A DNA stretch of 64,000 nt from JBFLYC01 sp040756735 (GTDB lineage Bacteria; Bacillota; DSM-16504; Desulfitibacterales; Desulfitibacteraceae): contig JBFLYC010000014.1 of assembly GCA_040756735.1 (NCBI GenBank), forward strand, positions 28,096-92,095. Reading direction: 5' to 3'. This document shows, piece after piece, positions 25,618-33,749 of this stretch. Positions within the stretch are counted from its first letter, which is position 1; the number at the start of each line of letters is the position of its first letter. The position numbers and the translations under genes are program-made. Below the pieces are notes generated by a model. The model worked only from the letters and a program-made list of their open reading frames with translations. It was not told the DNA's origin and did no database searches.

Positions 25618-26673
25618 CTATTCCTTGTTGCTTACTCCGGCTTCCTCAAATGTAGCCATCTCATGAATAATCTTTACAGAAGCATCAAGGAGGTTAAATG
25701 CAAGGGCTGCCCCTGTACCCTCGCCAAGTCTCAAATCCAGGTACAGCATGGGCTGCAGACCTATCATCTCCAACATGACCTTATGGCCCGGCTCCTGGGA
25801 TAAATGGGAAGCAAACATATAACTCCTGGACCGTGGTTCCAATTTATAGGCCACCAGAGCAGCAGCGGTGGAAATAAAACCATCAATTACCACCGGCGCT
25901 TTTCTGGATGCAGCCCCCAAGATTACTCCTGTCAAGGCTGCAATCTCCAATCCCCCTACCTTTTGTAGTACATCCAGGGGTTTTAGAGGGTCAGGATTGT
26001 TTACTTCAAGGGCTTTTTGAATGACCTGCTGTTTATTGACCAAACCTTTATCATCTACACCTGTACCCCTGCCTGTTACAAGCTCTATATTCTTACCGCT
26101 GAAGCAGGCTAATATGGCGCTGCTGGGAGTGGTGTTGCCAATTCCCATTTCCCCTGTTGCAATTAGAGACGCCCCTTCATCAACTGCCTTGTTCACCAAT
26201 TCAATTCCAACTTCTACTGCAGCTACAGTCTCTGCTTCTGTCATGGCAGGCTCTTTTGCCATATTTCTGGTACCCATCCTGACCTTCTTGTTGTTTAATT
26301 GAGGATGTCCAGGTATTTCGGCAGCAACTCCCACATCAGTGACTATCACCTCAGCCCCTACATGTTTGGAAAGCACATTGATTGCCGCACCCTTGTTTAA
26401 AAAGTTCAGCACCATCTGGGGCGTCACTTCTTGCGGAAAAGCGCTTACCCCTTCTTCTACCACGCCATGATCACCAGCCATAACCATGACTACCTTCTTG
26501 CCAAGAGTAGGCATGGCTTTACCCTGGATGGAGGCTAACTGAATGGCGATTTTCTCCAAAACCCCCAGGCTTCCCGGCGGCTTTGTCAGGCTGTCAAGCC
26601 TAAGTGCGGCATCTGCAGCCGCCCTTTCATCAACTTCTTGAATTTCCTTCATGGTTTTTGTTAAAAGCTCCAT
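25618..26673 (-). CDS. cobT: Nicotinate-nucleotide-dimethylbenzimidazole phosphoribosyltransferase CobT
   Basis: 351-aa enzyme activating the lower-ligand base to its alpha-ribotide. It has LDSLTKPPGSLGVLEKIA near residues 23-40, MAGDHGVVEEGVSAFPQ near 63-79, EMGIGNTTPSSAI, and the catalytic Glu in RLGEGTGAALAFNLL near 320-334. The ATG at 26673 has AAGGAGGG seven bases before; an ATG at 26754 lies in repeat sequence. It is a separate unit behind its own B12 riboswitch. No lower-ligand synthesis gene is seen in the window. Confidence 0.95.
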   Translation of the reverse strand: MELLTKTMKEIQEVDERAAADAALRLDSLTKPPGSLGVLEKIAIQLASIQGKAMPTLGKKVVMVMAGDHGVVEEGVSAFPQEVTPQMVLNFLNKGAAINVLSKHVGAEVIVTDVGVAAEIPGHPQLNNKKVRMGTRNMAKEPAMTEAETVAAVEVGIELVNKAVDEGASLIATGEMGIGNTTPSSAILACFSGKNIELVTGRGTGVDDKGLVNKQQVIQKALEVNNPDPLKPLDVLQKVGGLEIAALTGVILGAASRKAPVVIDGFISTAAALVAYKLEPRSRSYMFASHLSQEPGHKVMLEMIGLQPMLYLDLRLGEGTGAALAFNLLDASVKIIHEMATFEEAGVSNKE

Positions 26674-26696
26674 TTTCTTGCCCTCCTTGTTTAATA

Positions 26697-27207
26697 TGTC
26701 AGGGGACACACCTCCCTTGGCGCGTAAACTCTTGGCTTGGAGGAATGTCCCCAACGTATGTCAGGGGACACACCTCCCTTGCTGCGTAAACTCTTGGCTT
26801 GGAGGAATGTCCCCAACGTATGTCAGGGGACACACCTCCTGCATGAGGCAGGACGCATGAGGCATGATGCAGAATAAACCTTAATTCATACTCCATGTTT
26901 CTTGCTACTTGCTTCTTTGCTTCTTGAATAGTGGAATGTCCCCAACGTATGTCAGGGGACACACCTCCTGCATGAGGCAGGACGCATGATGCAGAATAAA
27001 CCTTAATTCATGCTCCATGTTTCTTGTTTCTTGCTACTTGCTTCTTTGCTTCTTGAATAGTGGAATGTCCCCAACGTATGTCAGGGGACACACCTCCTGC
27101 ATGAGGCAGGACGCATGAGGCATGATGCAGAATAAACCTTAATTCATACTCCATGTTTCTTGCTACTTGCTTCTTTGCTTCTTGAATAGTGGAATGTCCC
27201 CAACGTA
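26697..27207 (+). repeat. Five-unit tandem array of GGGGACA-family repeats in the cobT leader
   Basis: Two short units of about 61 bp (26697-26820) are followed by three long units of 129 bp (26821-26949, 26950-27078, 27079-27207). Every unit begins TGTCAGGGGACACACCTCC and ends GGAATGTCCCCAACGTA, so each is bounded by a GGGGACA/TGTCCCC inverted repeat. Short units carry GCGTAAACTCTTGGCTTGG inside. Long units carry GCATGAGGCAGGACGCATG and a CTTGCTTCTTTGCTTCTTG tract. The first and third long units appear identical; the second differs by small indels. Confidence 0.92.
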
Positions 27208-27241
27208 ATAAAAAATCTCCAAGCTTTAATAAGCTTGAAGA
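27208..27241 (-). terminator. Riboswitch-linked terminator before cobT
   Basis: On the minus strand CTTCAAGCTT pairs with AAGCTTGGAG and is followed by ATTTTTTATT. It lies directly between the cobalamin aptamer and the repeat array. Confidence 0.85.
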
Positions 27242-27255
27242 CTTTTCCATCATCC

Positions 27256-27448
27256 TCAATGCAGTCCGGTTTTAGGCAGGTTTCCTGGCTTCCGGATCAA
27301 GCGCCTATGGTCATGCCTTCCCAGAAATAATCCCAGTGGCTTATAAACTAACCAAGACTAACCGGTTACAGTGGCGGGTCCGCTCAGGTCTTGAACCTGA
27401 TTCCCTTTTATCCCCAAAGGGGCACCTAATCCATTGTGCATTATTTAA
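27256..27448 (-). promoter_or_regulatory. Cobalamin riboswitch 3 (cobT leader)
   Basis: Contains the B12 box GCCACTGTAA, the GGGAATCAGGTTC..GAGCGGACCC segment and the 3' GAAGCCAGGAAACCTGCC. The 3' motif has one change from the other two copies (GGAAACC for GGAGACC). Confidence 0.94.
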
Positions 27449-27474
27449 ATTGTTAGCATTATTTTGTTAGCATT

Positions 27475-27504
27475 ATTATAGATTATTTACAGGGAGAAAT
27501 TCAA
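27475..27504 (-). promoter_or_regulatory. Sigma-A promoter of cobT
   Basis: TTGAAT and TATAAT are 18 bases apart on the minus strand, just before the riboswitch. The spacing and position make it the best candidate. Confidence 0.65.
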
Positions 27505-27572
27505 GCATAAATGTTTTCTTCTCGTATTTTCTTATACCCATAACTAGGCGTAAACCATAACCTAATACCTTT

Positions 27573-28319
27573 TTAAACTTTGAACACCTTCTTAGCACAA
27601 GCTCCTGCACATTTCCCGCACACATCCGCAAGACCAAACTCTTTAAATTCATCAGCTATCTTAAGCAGCCTTTGGTAGCATGTCTGTTTGTCAATGCCTT
27701 CTTCAACAAGGGCCTGAACAGGACAAGCTTTCACACAAACCAGACACTTTTTGTTTTGGTAGTGCAGGCAGTATTCTACATCAGGCCGCCTGGTTGGTTC
27801 AACATAGGCATCAATGACAATGCTTCCAAATCTGCCTGCGCAACCCGCCTCGGTAATCAACATTTTATTGACACCAAAAGTTCCCAGCCCGGCGATATAG
27901 GCAATGCTCTTGTGGGACCAGGGAGCCCTTAGAGTTTTTTCATCAAAATTGTGGGTAGCCTTCTGATATTCTCCCTTGACGCCTGCCTGGGCAAGCTTAT
28001 CCTTTAATACAGAACAAATCTGATTAATTGCTTTATTTGCTGCTATATAACTTTCCACCCACTCCTGCGATACTTTTCCACCACCCCTGTTTGAACTGAC
28101 AACAGCCTCTTTAAAGGGAACAAAAAAAGCAGCTACTGTCCTGGCTTCCGGCAGCAGTTCCTGGGGAAGCAGATGGTGGGGGAGCAGATCTTTAAGTTTA
28201 AGAAAGAGCGGATCACCGGCATCCGCATATCCCAGCAAAGGATCTTCAAAATAAGTCATATCACCCTGTATGATGCTTTTAACAACACCTTCAATCAATT
28301 GCTTGATATTATCCGGCAT
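27573..28319 (-). CDS. QueG-like 4Fe-4S protein, short form
   Basis: 248 aa, related to epoxyqueuosine reductase but about 130 residues shorter and lacking the C-terminal HEAT-like part. It has GYADAGDPLFLKLK, the middle AYIAGLGTFGVNKMLITEAGCAGRFGSIV, a ferredoxin motif CLVCVKACPVQAL near 198-210, and CGKCAGAC near the end. QueG itself binds cobalamin, so a corrinoid role is possible, but the substrate is unknown. GGGGAGG precedes the ATG. It follows dctM by about 70 bases on the same strand, so it may be the last gene of the sigma-54 operon. Confidence 0.75.
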   Translation of the reverse strand: MPDNIKQLIEGVVKSIIQGDMTYFEDPLLGYADAGDPLFLKLKDLLPHHLLPQELLPEARTVAAFFVPFKEAVVSSNRGGGKVSQEWVESYIAANKAINQICSVLKDKLAQAGVKGEYQKATHNFDEKTLRAPWSHKSIAYIAGLGTFGVNKMLITEAGCAGRFGSIVIDAYVEPTRRPDVEYCLHYQNKKCLVCVKACPVQALVEEGIDKQTCYQRLLKIADEFKEFGLADVCGKCAGACAKKVFKV

Positions 28320-28388
28320 TTAATTTAACCTCCCCGTCAATCAAGAGATATTCATTATTATACCAGATTCATCACCCTGCAGGTTATA

Positions 28389-29669
28389 TTATTTCATCAA
28401 AACCTGGGGCAGCCACATTGACAACTTGGGGAAGTTAGTTATTAGCACCACAGTTATTAACTCTATGATTAAAAAAGGAATAATCTTGCGGCTTATTTGT
28501 TCAATGCGTAAATTAGAAATGCCGCAGGCAACAAAGAGGTTTACTGCTAGAGGCGGAGTTATCATGCCGACGGAGGTGTTTACAACCATTATGATTCCTA
28601 AAAGCAGCGGGTCAATACCAATTACTACCGCCAAGGGAAGCAGTATAGGAGCAATTAAAAGGATTATTGCCTGGGTTTCTAAAAAAGTTCCCAGAACCAG
28701 AAGCAAGATATTTATAAGAAGTGTTAGGACAAAAATGTTGGTTGAAATACTAAGCATTGACTTGGTTACAGCAGCAGGAATCTGGGCGCTTGTAATCAAC
28801 CAGGAAAAAGAGGCCGAAGTGGCTATTACCAGCAGGACCACTGAAGTGCTGATGCCAGCCTTAACAATTATTTTCCCCATATCCTTAATACATATTTCCC
28901 GATAAATAAACATGCTCACTATGAAGGCATAAACAACTGCTACTGCTGCTGCCTCGGTAGGAGTAAAAACGCCCCCATAGATGCCGCCTAATATTATCAC
29001 AGGCATCATCAGCGCCAGGATTGCTTCCTTTCCCGCTTTCAAAAAATCTTTAAAAGTTGACCTTTCTTCCCCCTTAAGATCAAGTTTCTTGGAGTACATA
29101 ATAACAACTAAAACTAGTCCCATGGCCATGATTATACCCGGTATTATTCCTGCAATAAAAAGAGCGCCTATAGAAACACCGGCTACAACACCATAGGTAA
29201 TCATGGGAATACTGGGAGGAATAATGACACCTAAAGTTCCTCCAGCAGCTGCAATTGCTGAAGCAAAGTCCTTTGGATAGCCGGCCCTGATCATGGAAGG
29301 AATCATTATTCCACCTATAGCAGCAACTGTAGCAGGATTAGAACCGGAAATCGCACCAAAAAAAGCTGAAGCCACAATAGTGATTACTCCTAACCCCCCG
29401 GGCAGTCCTCCAACAATTGTTTTGGCAAAATTAATCAACCTCCTTGAGATACCTCCACTCTCCATAATACAGCCTGCAAGCATAAAGAAGGGAATAGCCA
29501 TAAAAGGAAAAGAATCAACTGATGTAAACATTCTTTGAGCCACAAGGAGGAGGGGAGTAGGCATGGTGCCAAATTGTAACGCTGCGAAAGACGCCAGGCC
29601 TAAGGCCACAGCAATGGGCACATTAATCAACAAGAGAATTAATAAGGTTCCAAACATTATCAGGGTCAT
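28389..29669 (-). CDS. dctM: TRAP transporter large permease DctM
   Basis: 426-aa membrane protein with about twelve hydrophobic segments. Family motifs are FAALQFGTMPTPLL..AQRMF, SFPFMAIPFFMLAG, GAISGSNPATVAAIGGIMIPSM and GVIIPPSIPMITYG. It overlaps dctQ by four bases. It forms the ion-coupled uptake channel with DctQ and receives its ligand from DctP. Confidence 0.94.
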   Translation of the reverse strand: MTLIMFGTLLILLLINVPIAVALGLASFAALQFGTMPTPLLLVAQRMFTSVDSFPFMAIPFFMLAGCIMESGGISRRLINFAKTIVGGLPGGLGVITIVASAFFGAISGSNPATVAAIGGIMIPSMIRAGYPKDFASAIAAAGGTLGVIIPPSIPMITYGVVAGVSIGALFIAGIIPGIIMAMGLVLVVIMYSKKLDLKGEERSTFKDFLKAGKEAILALMMPVIILGGIYGGVFTPTEAAAVAVVYAFIVSMFIYREICIKDMGKIIVKAGISTSVVLLVIATSASFSWLITSAQIPAAVTKSMLSISTNIFVLTLLINILLLVLGTFLETQAIILLIAPILLPLAVVIGIDPLLLGIIMVVNTSVGMITPPLAVNLFVACGISNLRIEQISRKIIPFLIIELITVVLITNFPKLSMWLPQVLMK

Positions 29670-30163
29670 ACACTTTCCTCCTTATCTGCTTTAACTTTGT
29701 ACCCATTGGTAAATAGCAGGGCTTGAACAGCTCTGATGCTCATTAGAAAACAGCCAACGGGAACAGCCAGATATGCCCACCAGATAGGAACAAAAAGTGC
29801 GGGTGATGTCTGTTTAATATTAATTTGATGCTGGATAATTTTATAAGAAAAATACACTACCAGAGCACAAAAAAATACTATGATTACAGTTCTCAAAATA
29901 CAGAAAAAAGCACGCAGTTTTCCTGGAAAAATCGATACCAGGGCATCAATTCCTAAATGCGCACCGCGCTTCATTCCCAAACTAGCCCCAATATAGGCAA
30001 GCCAAACCATTATATATCTTGCTAATTCTTCAGACCATGGGATGGAGAAAAGCTGCAGGTATCTGGCTACAGTTGCGACAAAAACCACAATTACCATCAT
30101 TGGAAATAGTGCAATAAGAATATACTCCTCCAAGTTGTCAAATAACTTTTTCAAATAATACAT
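29666..30163 (-). CDS. dctQ: TRAP transporter small permease DctQ
   Basis: 165 aa, four membrane segments, with the family motif IPWSEELARYIMVWLAYIGASLGMKRGAHLGID near 44-76. The ATG at 30163 is chosen because GGGAGG lies six bases before; the frame extends seven codons further up without a site. It lies between dctP and dctM. Confidence 0.92.
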   Translation of the reverse strand: MYYLKKLFDNLEEYILIALFPMMVIVVFVATVARYLQLFSIPWSEELARYIMVWLAYIGASLGMKRGAHLGIDALVSIFPGKLRAFFCILRTVIIVFFCALVVYFSYKIIQHQINIKQTSPALFVPIWWAYLAVPVGCFLMSIRAVQALLFTNGYKVKADKEESV

Positions 30164-30282
30164 GGCCTTCCTCCCTTTAAGCATTGATAGGTTGACACTT
30201 TCAAAATAATCACCGACAAGGCGAACCGTTTAAAACGATCCACCTTGCCAGTTCTTAACCACAACAATAAAGTCTATCAAGC

Positions 30283-31296
30283 TTACTTCATTAAGGCTTC
30301 AATTATGTCTTTTCCTATTTTATTTTGGAATTTTTCATAGACAGGCTTAGTCGCTTCCTGCCATACAGCCTTGTCTGGTCTGGTTATAGTCATACCCGCA
30401 GCTTCCAACTTCTCAATGAAGCCTGCTTCCTGCTCAATACAGAACTGGCGTTCCCAATCCCTGGCTTCTTTTTCTGCCTCCAGGATTATTTGCTGATAAT
30501 CCTGAGGAAGCTTTTCAAAAAAGGCCTTGTTTACCAGCAAGGCAGCAGGGGCATAAAAATGCCCGGTCAAAGCAAGATAGTCCTGTACTTCGGCAAACTT
30601 GCTAGTGTAAATAATGATTAGAGGATTTTCCTGTCCATCAACAGTTTTTTGCTGCAAGGCGGTAAACAGTTCTCCAAAAGGCATGGGCACAGGATTTGCT
30701 CCAAGGTGTCTAAATGTTTCCACATGTACAGGGTTTTCCATGAGACGAATTGTCAGACCTTTTACATCTTCAGGATTTACCACAGCACGTCTGCTGTTTG
30801 TAAGCATTCTAAAACCATTCTCCCAAAAACCCAGACCCAATAAACCGGATGGTTCTAAGGAGGCCAGAATTTCCTTGCCTATGGGACCATCAAAAGCAGC
30901 ATAAGCCTTCTGTCTATCTTGAATGATAAAAGGCAGGTCAAACACCATGAATTTGTCCGAGAAGTTAGCCAAGGGAGCTGTTGAAACCAATGTCATTTCC
31001 AAGGTTCCCATGGATACTCCCTCAATTGCATCTCGCTCACTTCCCAACTGAGCGCTGTGGAAAATTTGCAATTCAATCATCCCGTTAGATTTTTGCTGCA
31101 ACAGTTCATTGAATTTTTCAAGACCTTTTTGATAGTGGGAATCAGGAGCTATAGTATGTGCCACGCGCATGACAACTTTCTCTTGTTTTGGAGCTTCAGG
31201 CTCAGAAGTTTGAGGACTCTTTTCTCCTCCACCACAACCGGCCATAACCAACATAAGAAACACAACCAACAACAAAACCCCAAACCTTTTAAACAA
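30283..31296 (-). CDS. dctP: TRAP transporter solute-binding lipoprotein DctP
   Basis: 337-aa extracytoplasmic receptor. It has a signal peptide with lipobox VMAGC near residue 21, then VVMRVAHTIAPDSHYQKGLEKF, the conserved NPVHVETFRHLGANPVPMPFGELFTALQ segment with the carboxylate-binding Arg region just before, and TVDGQENP. The start is TTG with GGGAGGAG six bases upstream. Its ligand should be an organic acid; the operon suggests a four-carbon sugar acid or a 2-hydroxyacid. Confidence 0.92.
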   Translation of the reverse strand: MFKRFGVLLLVVFLMLVMAGCGGGEKSPQTSEPEAPKQEKVVMRVAHTIAPDSHYQKGLEKFNELLQQKSNGMIELQIFHSAQLGSERDAIEGVSMGTLEMTLVSTAPLANFSDKFMVFDLPFIIQDRQKAYAAFDGPIGKEILASLEPSGLLGLGFWENGFRMLTNSRRAVVNPEDVKGLTIRLMENPVHVETFRHLGANPVPMPFGELFTALQQKTVDGQENPLIIIYTSKFAEVQDYLALTGHFYAPAALLVNKAFFEKLPQDYQQIILEAEKEARDWERQFCIEQEAGFIEKLEAAGMTITRPDKAVWQEATKPVYEKFQNKIGKDIIEALMK

Positions 31297-31434
31297 TGCG
31301 TTCTCCTCCCATTATAAAAATTTTAGAAACTTGAGTTGCGCTACACCAATTCCTAATTTCCACCCCCCCCGTTAAAATAATGCACGTTGTTTGCTCTAAA
31401 TAAATTATGTTTTAGACTTGTTTCTTCTTATATA

Positions 31435-32709
31435 CTAATCGTTAGCTATTACCGGCAGCATATCCGGTGCATGGGTGAGCACGGCAATTTTTGCTTTTGG
31501 GCCATAAAGTTGTAATGCATGATTAATGGCATCTTGACAATCTGTAAAGTAACTAAATCCCAATTTCTTGGCTTCCAGAGGAGTAATGCCTCCAGACACA
31601 AGATACACATTTGCTCTTTGACGCACCTGGCCCCAGGCTATAGCTAACGCAGCTGCTACAGGATCAGCAATCTTTCCCTCTTGCAGCAAGCTTCTAACTT
31701 CATCTGGCGGAAGCGCTGCATAATCCAGCATCTCAGCATGGGTTTTGGCCACTCCTTCAGGACATGGAGCAACAACAATAATTGTTCCGCCAGACCTGAC
31801 TGCCAAATCAGAAGGGTAAAGTGTTTTGTGAGCCTGCCAGAATTCCAAATTGCAGGGATGGGAACTAGCCAGTACAATATCTGCTTCATGAGGAAGAATA
31901 ACAGAATACACCATTTTGCAAACCTCCACACCCCGCTCAAAAGCTTTTTCAACATCGCCAAAAAATGCTTTGATAACCTGTCCATGCCTGTCTAAAACAG
32001 TATTAAAAATTAAATTAACACCGACCATTCTGGCAATGCGATTCAATTCCTTACGCACAGGATTATCCTCCATCCCAAGGTAAGACCTGGGCGCTTTTAT
32101 ACTCAGTAAATGAGTAGCGCCTGTAGTCTGCTCTCCGGAAACCCCTGGTTGAACTATCTTTGCACCCCCTGCAAAGCCAGGAATATGATGGGGAACAATG
32201 CTGCCTATACCAATGACAAGATCTGCTTCATAGACACGTTTAGATATTTCTATAGGAGTGCCGTTTTCTGTAGTCCCTAAATTTACAAGTTCACTCTTAT
32301 CTTTATAACTATGGTTAAAAATTCTCACTCTATCTGTTACTTCTTTACCGAATTTTTGCAATATTTCTTCTGAAGTCATATCCCGATGGGTTCCCAGGGC
32401 TATGACGACAGAAATATGGGAGTCTTCTACACCTGCGCCATTTAATTCATCAAGCAATACGGGTATTATTACATCTGTCGGTGTTAATCTGGTATTGTCA
32501 TCAGCTATGAGCACTACATTTTCTTTTCCCCGTGCTGCTTCTTTTAGTCCAGCAGAACCAATTGGTTCCGTCAATGCCCGGGATATTTCCAACCTGGCAT
32601 TCTCTACCGGTTTGACATCAGAAGGCGAATAAATGCCCATCAAATTAGCATCAGGGATTTCTACTACAACATCCTTAAATTCACCCTGAGGAAGAGTTAC
32701 TTGAGCCAA
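31435..32709 (-). CDS. LarA-like nickel-pincer racemase/epimerase
   Basis: 424 aa, lactate-racemase (LarA) family, which uses a nickel-pincer nucleotide to move the alpha hydrogen of 2-hydroxyacids. Motifs: VLIADDNTRLTPTDVI, VIALGTHRDMTSEEILQKFG and VPHHIPGFAGGAKIVQPGVSG. The last contains the His pair and the Lys that in LarA holds the cofactor. A TTG at 32709 with AAAAGGAG eight bases before is preferred over a TTG at 32736. It sits between pdxA2 and dctP, so the substrate is probably a sugar acid rather than lactate. The cofactor genes larB, larC and larE are not in the window. Confidence 0.82.
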   Translation of the reverse strand: MAQVTLPQGEFKDVVVEIPDANLMGIYSPSDVKPVENARLEISRALTEPIGSAGLKEAARGKENVVLIADDNTRLTPTDVIIPVLLDELNGAGVEDSHISVVIALGTHRDMTSEEILQKFGKEVTDRVRIFNHSYKDKSELVNLGTTENGTPIEISKRVYEADLVIGIGSIVPHHIPGFAGGAKIVQPGVSGEQTTGATHLLSIKAPRSYLGMEDNPVRKELNRIARMVGVNLIFNTVLDRHGQVIKAFFGDVEKAFERGVEVCKMVYSVILPHEADIVLASSHPCNLEFWQAHKTLYPSDLAVRSGGTIIVVAPCPEGVAKTHAEMLDYAALPPDEVRSLLQEGKIADPVAAALAIAWGQVRQRANVYLVSGGITPLEAKKLGFSYFTDCQDAINHALQLYGPKAKIAVLTHAPDMLPVIAND

Positions 32710-32726
32710 TACTCTCACTCCTTTTC

Positions 32727-33734
32727 TCACTTGCAAAACTTTGCCCGGGCCATTAGAGCAGCTGTTTTCAAAGCGGCCTTCAAACTTCTGTCATCAGCCG
32801 TACCCCTGCCGGCCTTGCCAAATGCCGTCCCATGATCAACTGAAGTTCTAATCATGGGAAGTCCCATGGTTACGTTGACACCATCTTCAAAATTAATGAT
32901 TTTAACAGGGATATGTCCTTGATCATGATACATGACAACAATAACCTTGAATTGCCCCTTAGCAGCCCTCACAAAAACAGTATCTGGAGGCAATGGACCC
33001 ATAATATCCAATCCCTTATTTCTGCCTGACTCCACAGCTGGAATGATTTCTTCAATTTCTTCACGCCCAAAAGCTCCGCCTTCCCCTGCATGTGGATTAA
33101 GCCCTGCAATACCAATTGTTTTATTCTCAAGTTTAAAAGTATCTATTACTTCCTGAGCTAAATCTAACAAGACGCCGACTCTTTCTTTGGTAACACGGTC
33201 ACAGGCTTCTCTGAGTGAACAATGTGTGCTTACATGCAAAACATAAAGGTCATTAACCGCCAGCATCATGGCATAGTTTTTTGTACCGGTTTTTTCTGCA
33301 AAAATCTCTGTATGACCGGGGTAAGAATACCCTGCCTTATGCATGGATTCTTTATTAATTGGACCAGTAACTACTCCATGTACCTCTTCATTTAAGGCCA
33401 TGTCGATTGCTTTTAAGATATAGCTCGCAGAAGCCTTGCCGGCAGCTGCACTGACTTTTCCATACTGCACTTCAGCCATATTTTCATTTTCAACATGAAA
33501 AACATCAATAGTCCCACATTTATACAGTCCTTCCGATACAGAAGCAACAGAATTGATTTTCAAAGGCTTTGAAACAAAAGACAGGCACTTTTCCAAATAA
33601 TTTGCATCTCCCACAACCAGGGGACAACAGATTTCATAAAAATACTCATCAGTTAAAGCTTTTACAGCTATCTCAGCGCCAATTCCAGCGGGATCACCCA
33701 TTGTAACAGCCAAAATAGGTCGAAAATTACTCAT
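32727..33734 (-). CDS. pdxA2: PdxA2-type four-carbon acid phosphate dehydrogenase
   Basis: 335-aa NAD-dependent dehydrogenase related to PdxA. It starts ILAVTMGDPAGIGAEI; has GVVTGPINKESMHKAGYSYPGHTEIFAEKTG, VSTHCSLREACD, GLNPHAGEGGAFGREE and MYHDQGHIPVKI with the metal-binding His residues, then TSVDHGTAFGKAGRG. Paired with a DUF1537 kinase, such enzymes oxidise D-threonate- or D-erythronate-4-phosphate rather than serving vitamin B6 synthesis. AGGAGGAA precedes the ATG. It ends 17 bases before the larA-like gene. Confidence 0.88.
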   Translation of the reverse strand: MSNFRPILAVTMGDPAGIGAEIAVKALTDEYFYEICCPLVVGDANYLEKCLSFVSKPLKINSVASVSEGLYKCGTIDVFHVENENMAEVQYGKVSAAAGKASASYILKAIDMALNEEVHGVVTGPINKESMHKAGYSYPGHTEIFAEKTGTKNYAMMLAVNDLYVLHVSTHCSLREACDRVTKERVGVLLDLAQEVIDTFKLENKTIGIAGLNPHAGEGGAFGREEIEEIIPAVESGRNKGLDIMGPLPPDTVFVRAAKGQFKVIVVMYHDQGHIPVKIINFEDGVNVTMGLPMIRTSVDHGTAFGKAGRGTADDRSLKAALKTAALMARAKFCK

Positions 33735-33749
33735 GAAAATTCCTCCTGA

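Noticed and set aside
26697..27207. A CRISPR array at 26.7-27.2 kb
   Set aside because: Units are tandem with conserved cores, unequal lengths and no unique spacers of constant size. No cas genes are nearby.
26699..27259. Open minus- and plus-strand frames of 60-90 codons across the 26.7-27.2 kb repeats
   Set aside because: They are read-through of tandem repeat units, have no ribosome sites and repeat the same peptide blocks.
31297..31434. A second sigma-54 promoter before dctP
   Set aside because: TTGGTGTAGCGCAACT resembles it at first sight, but the GG and GC dinucleotides are not at the needed spacing.
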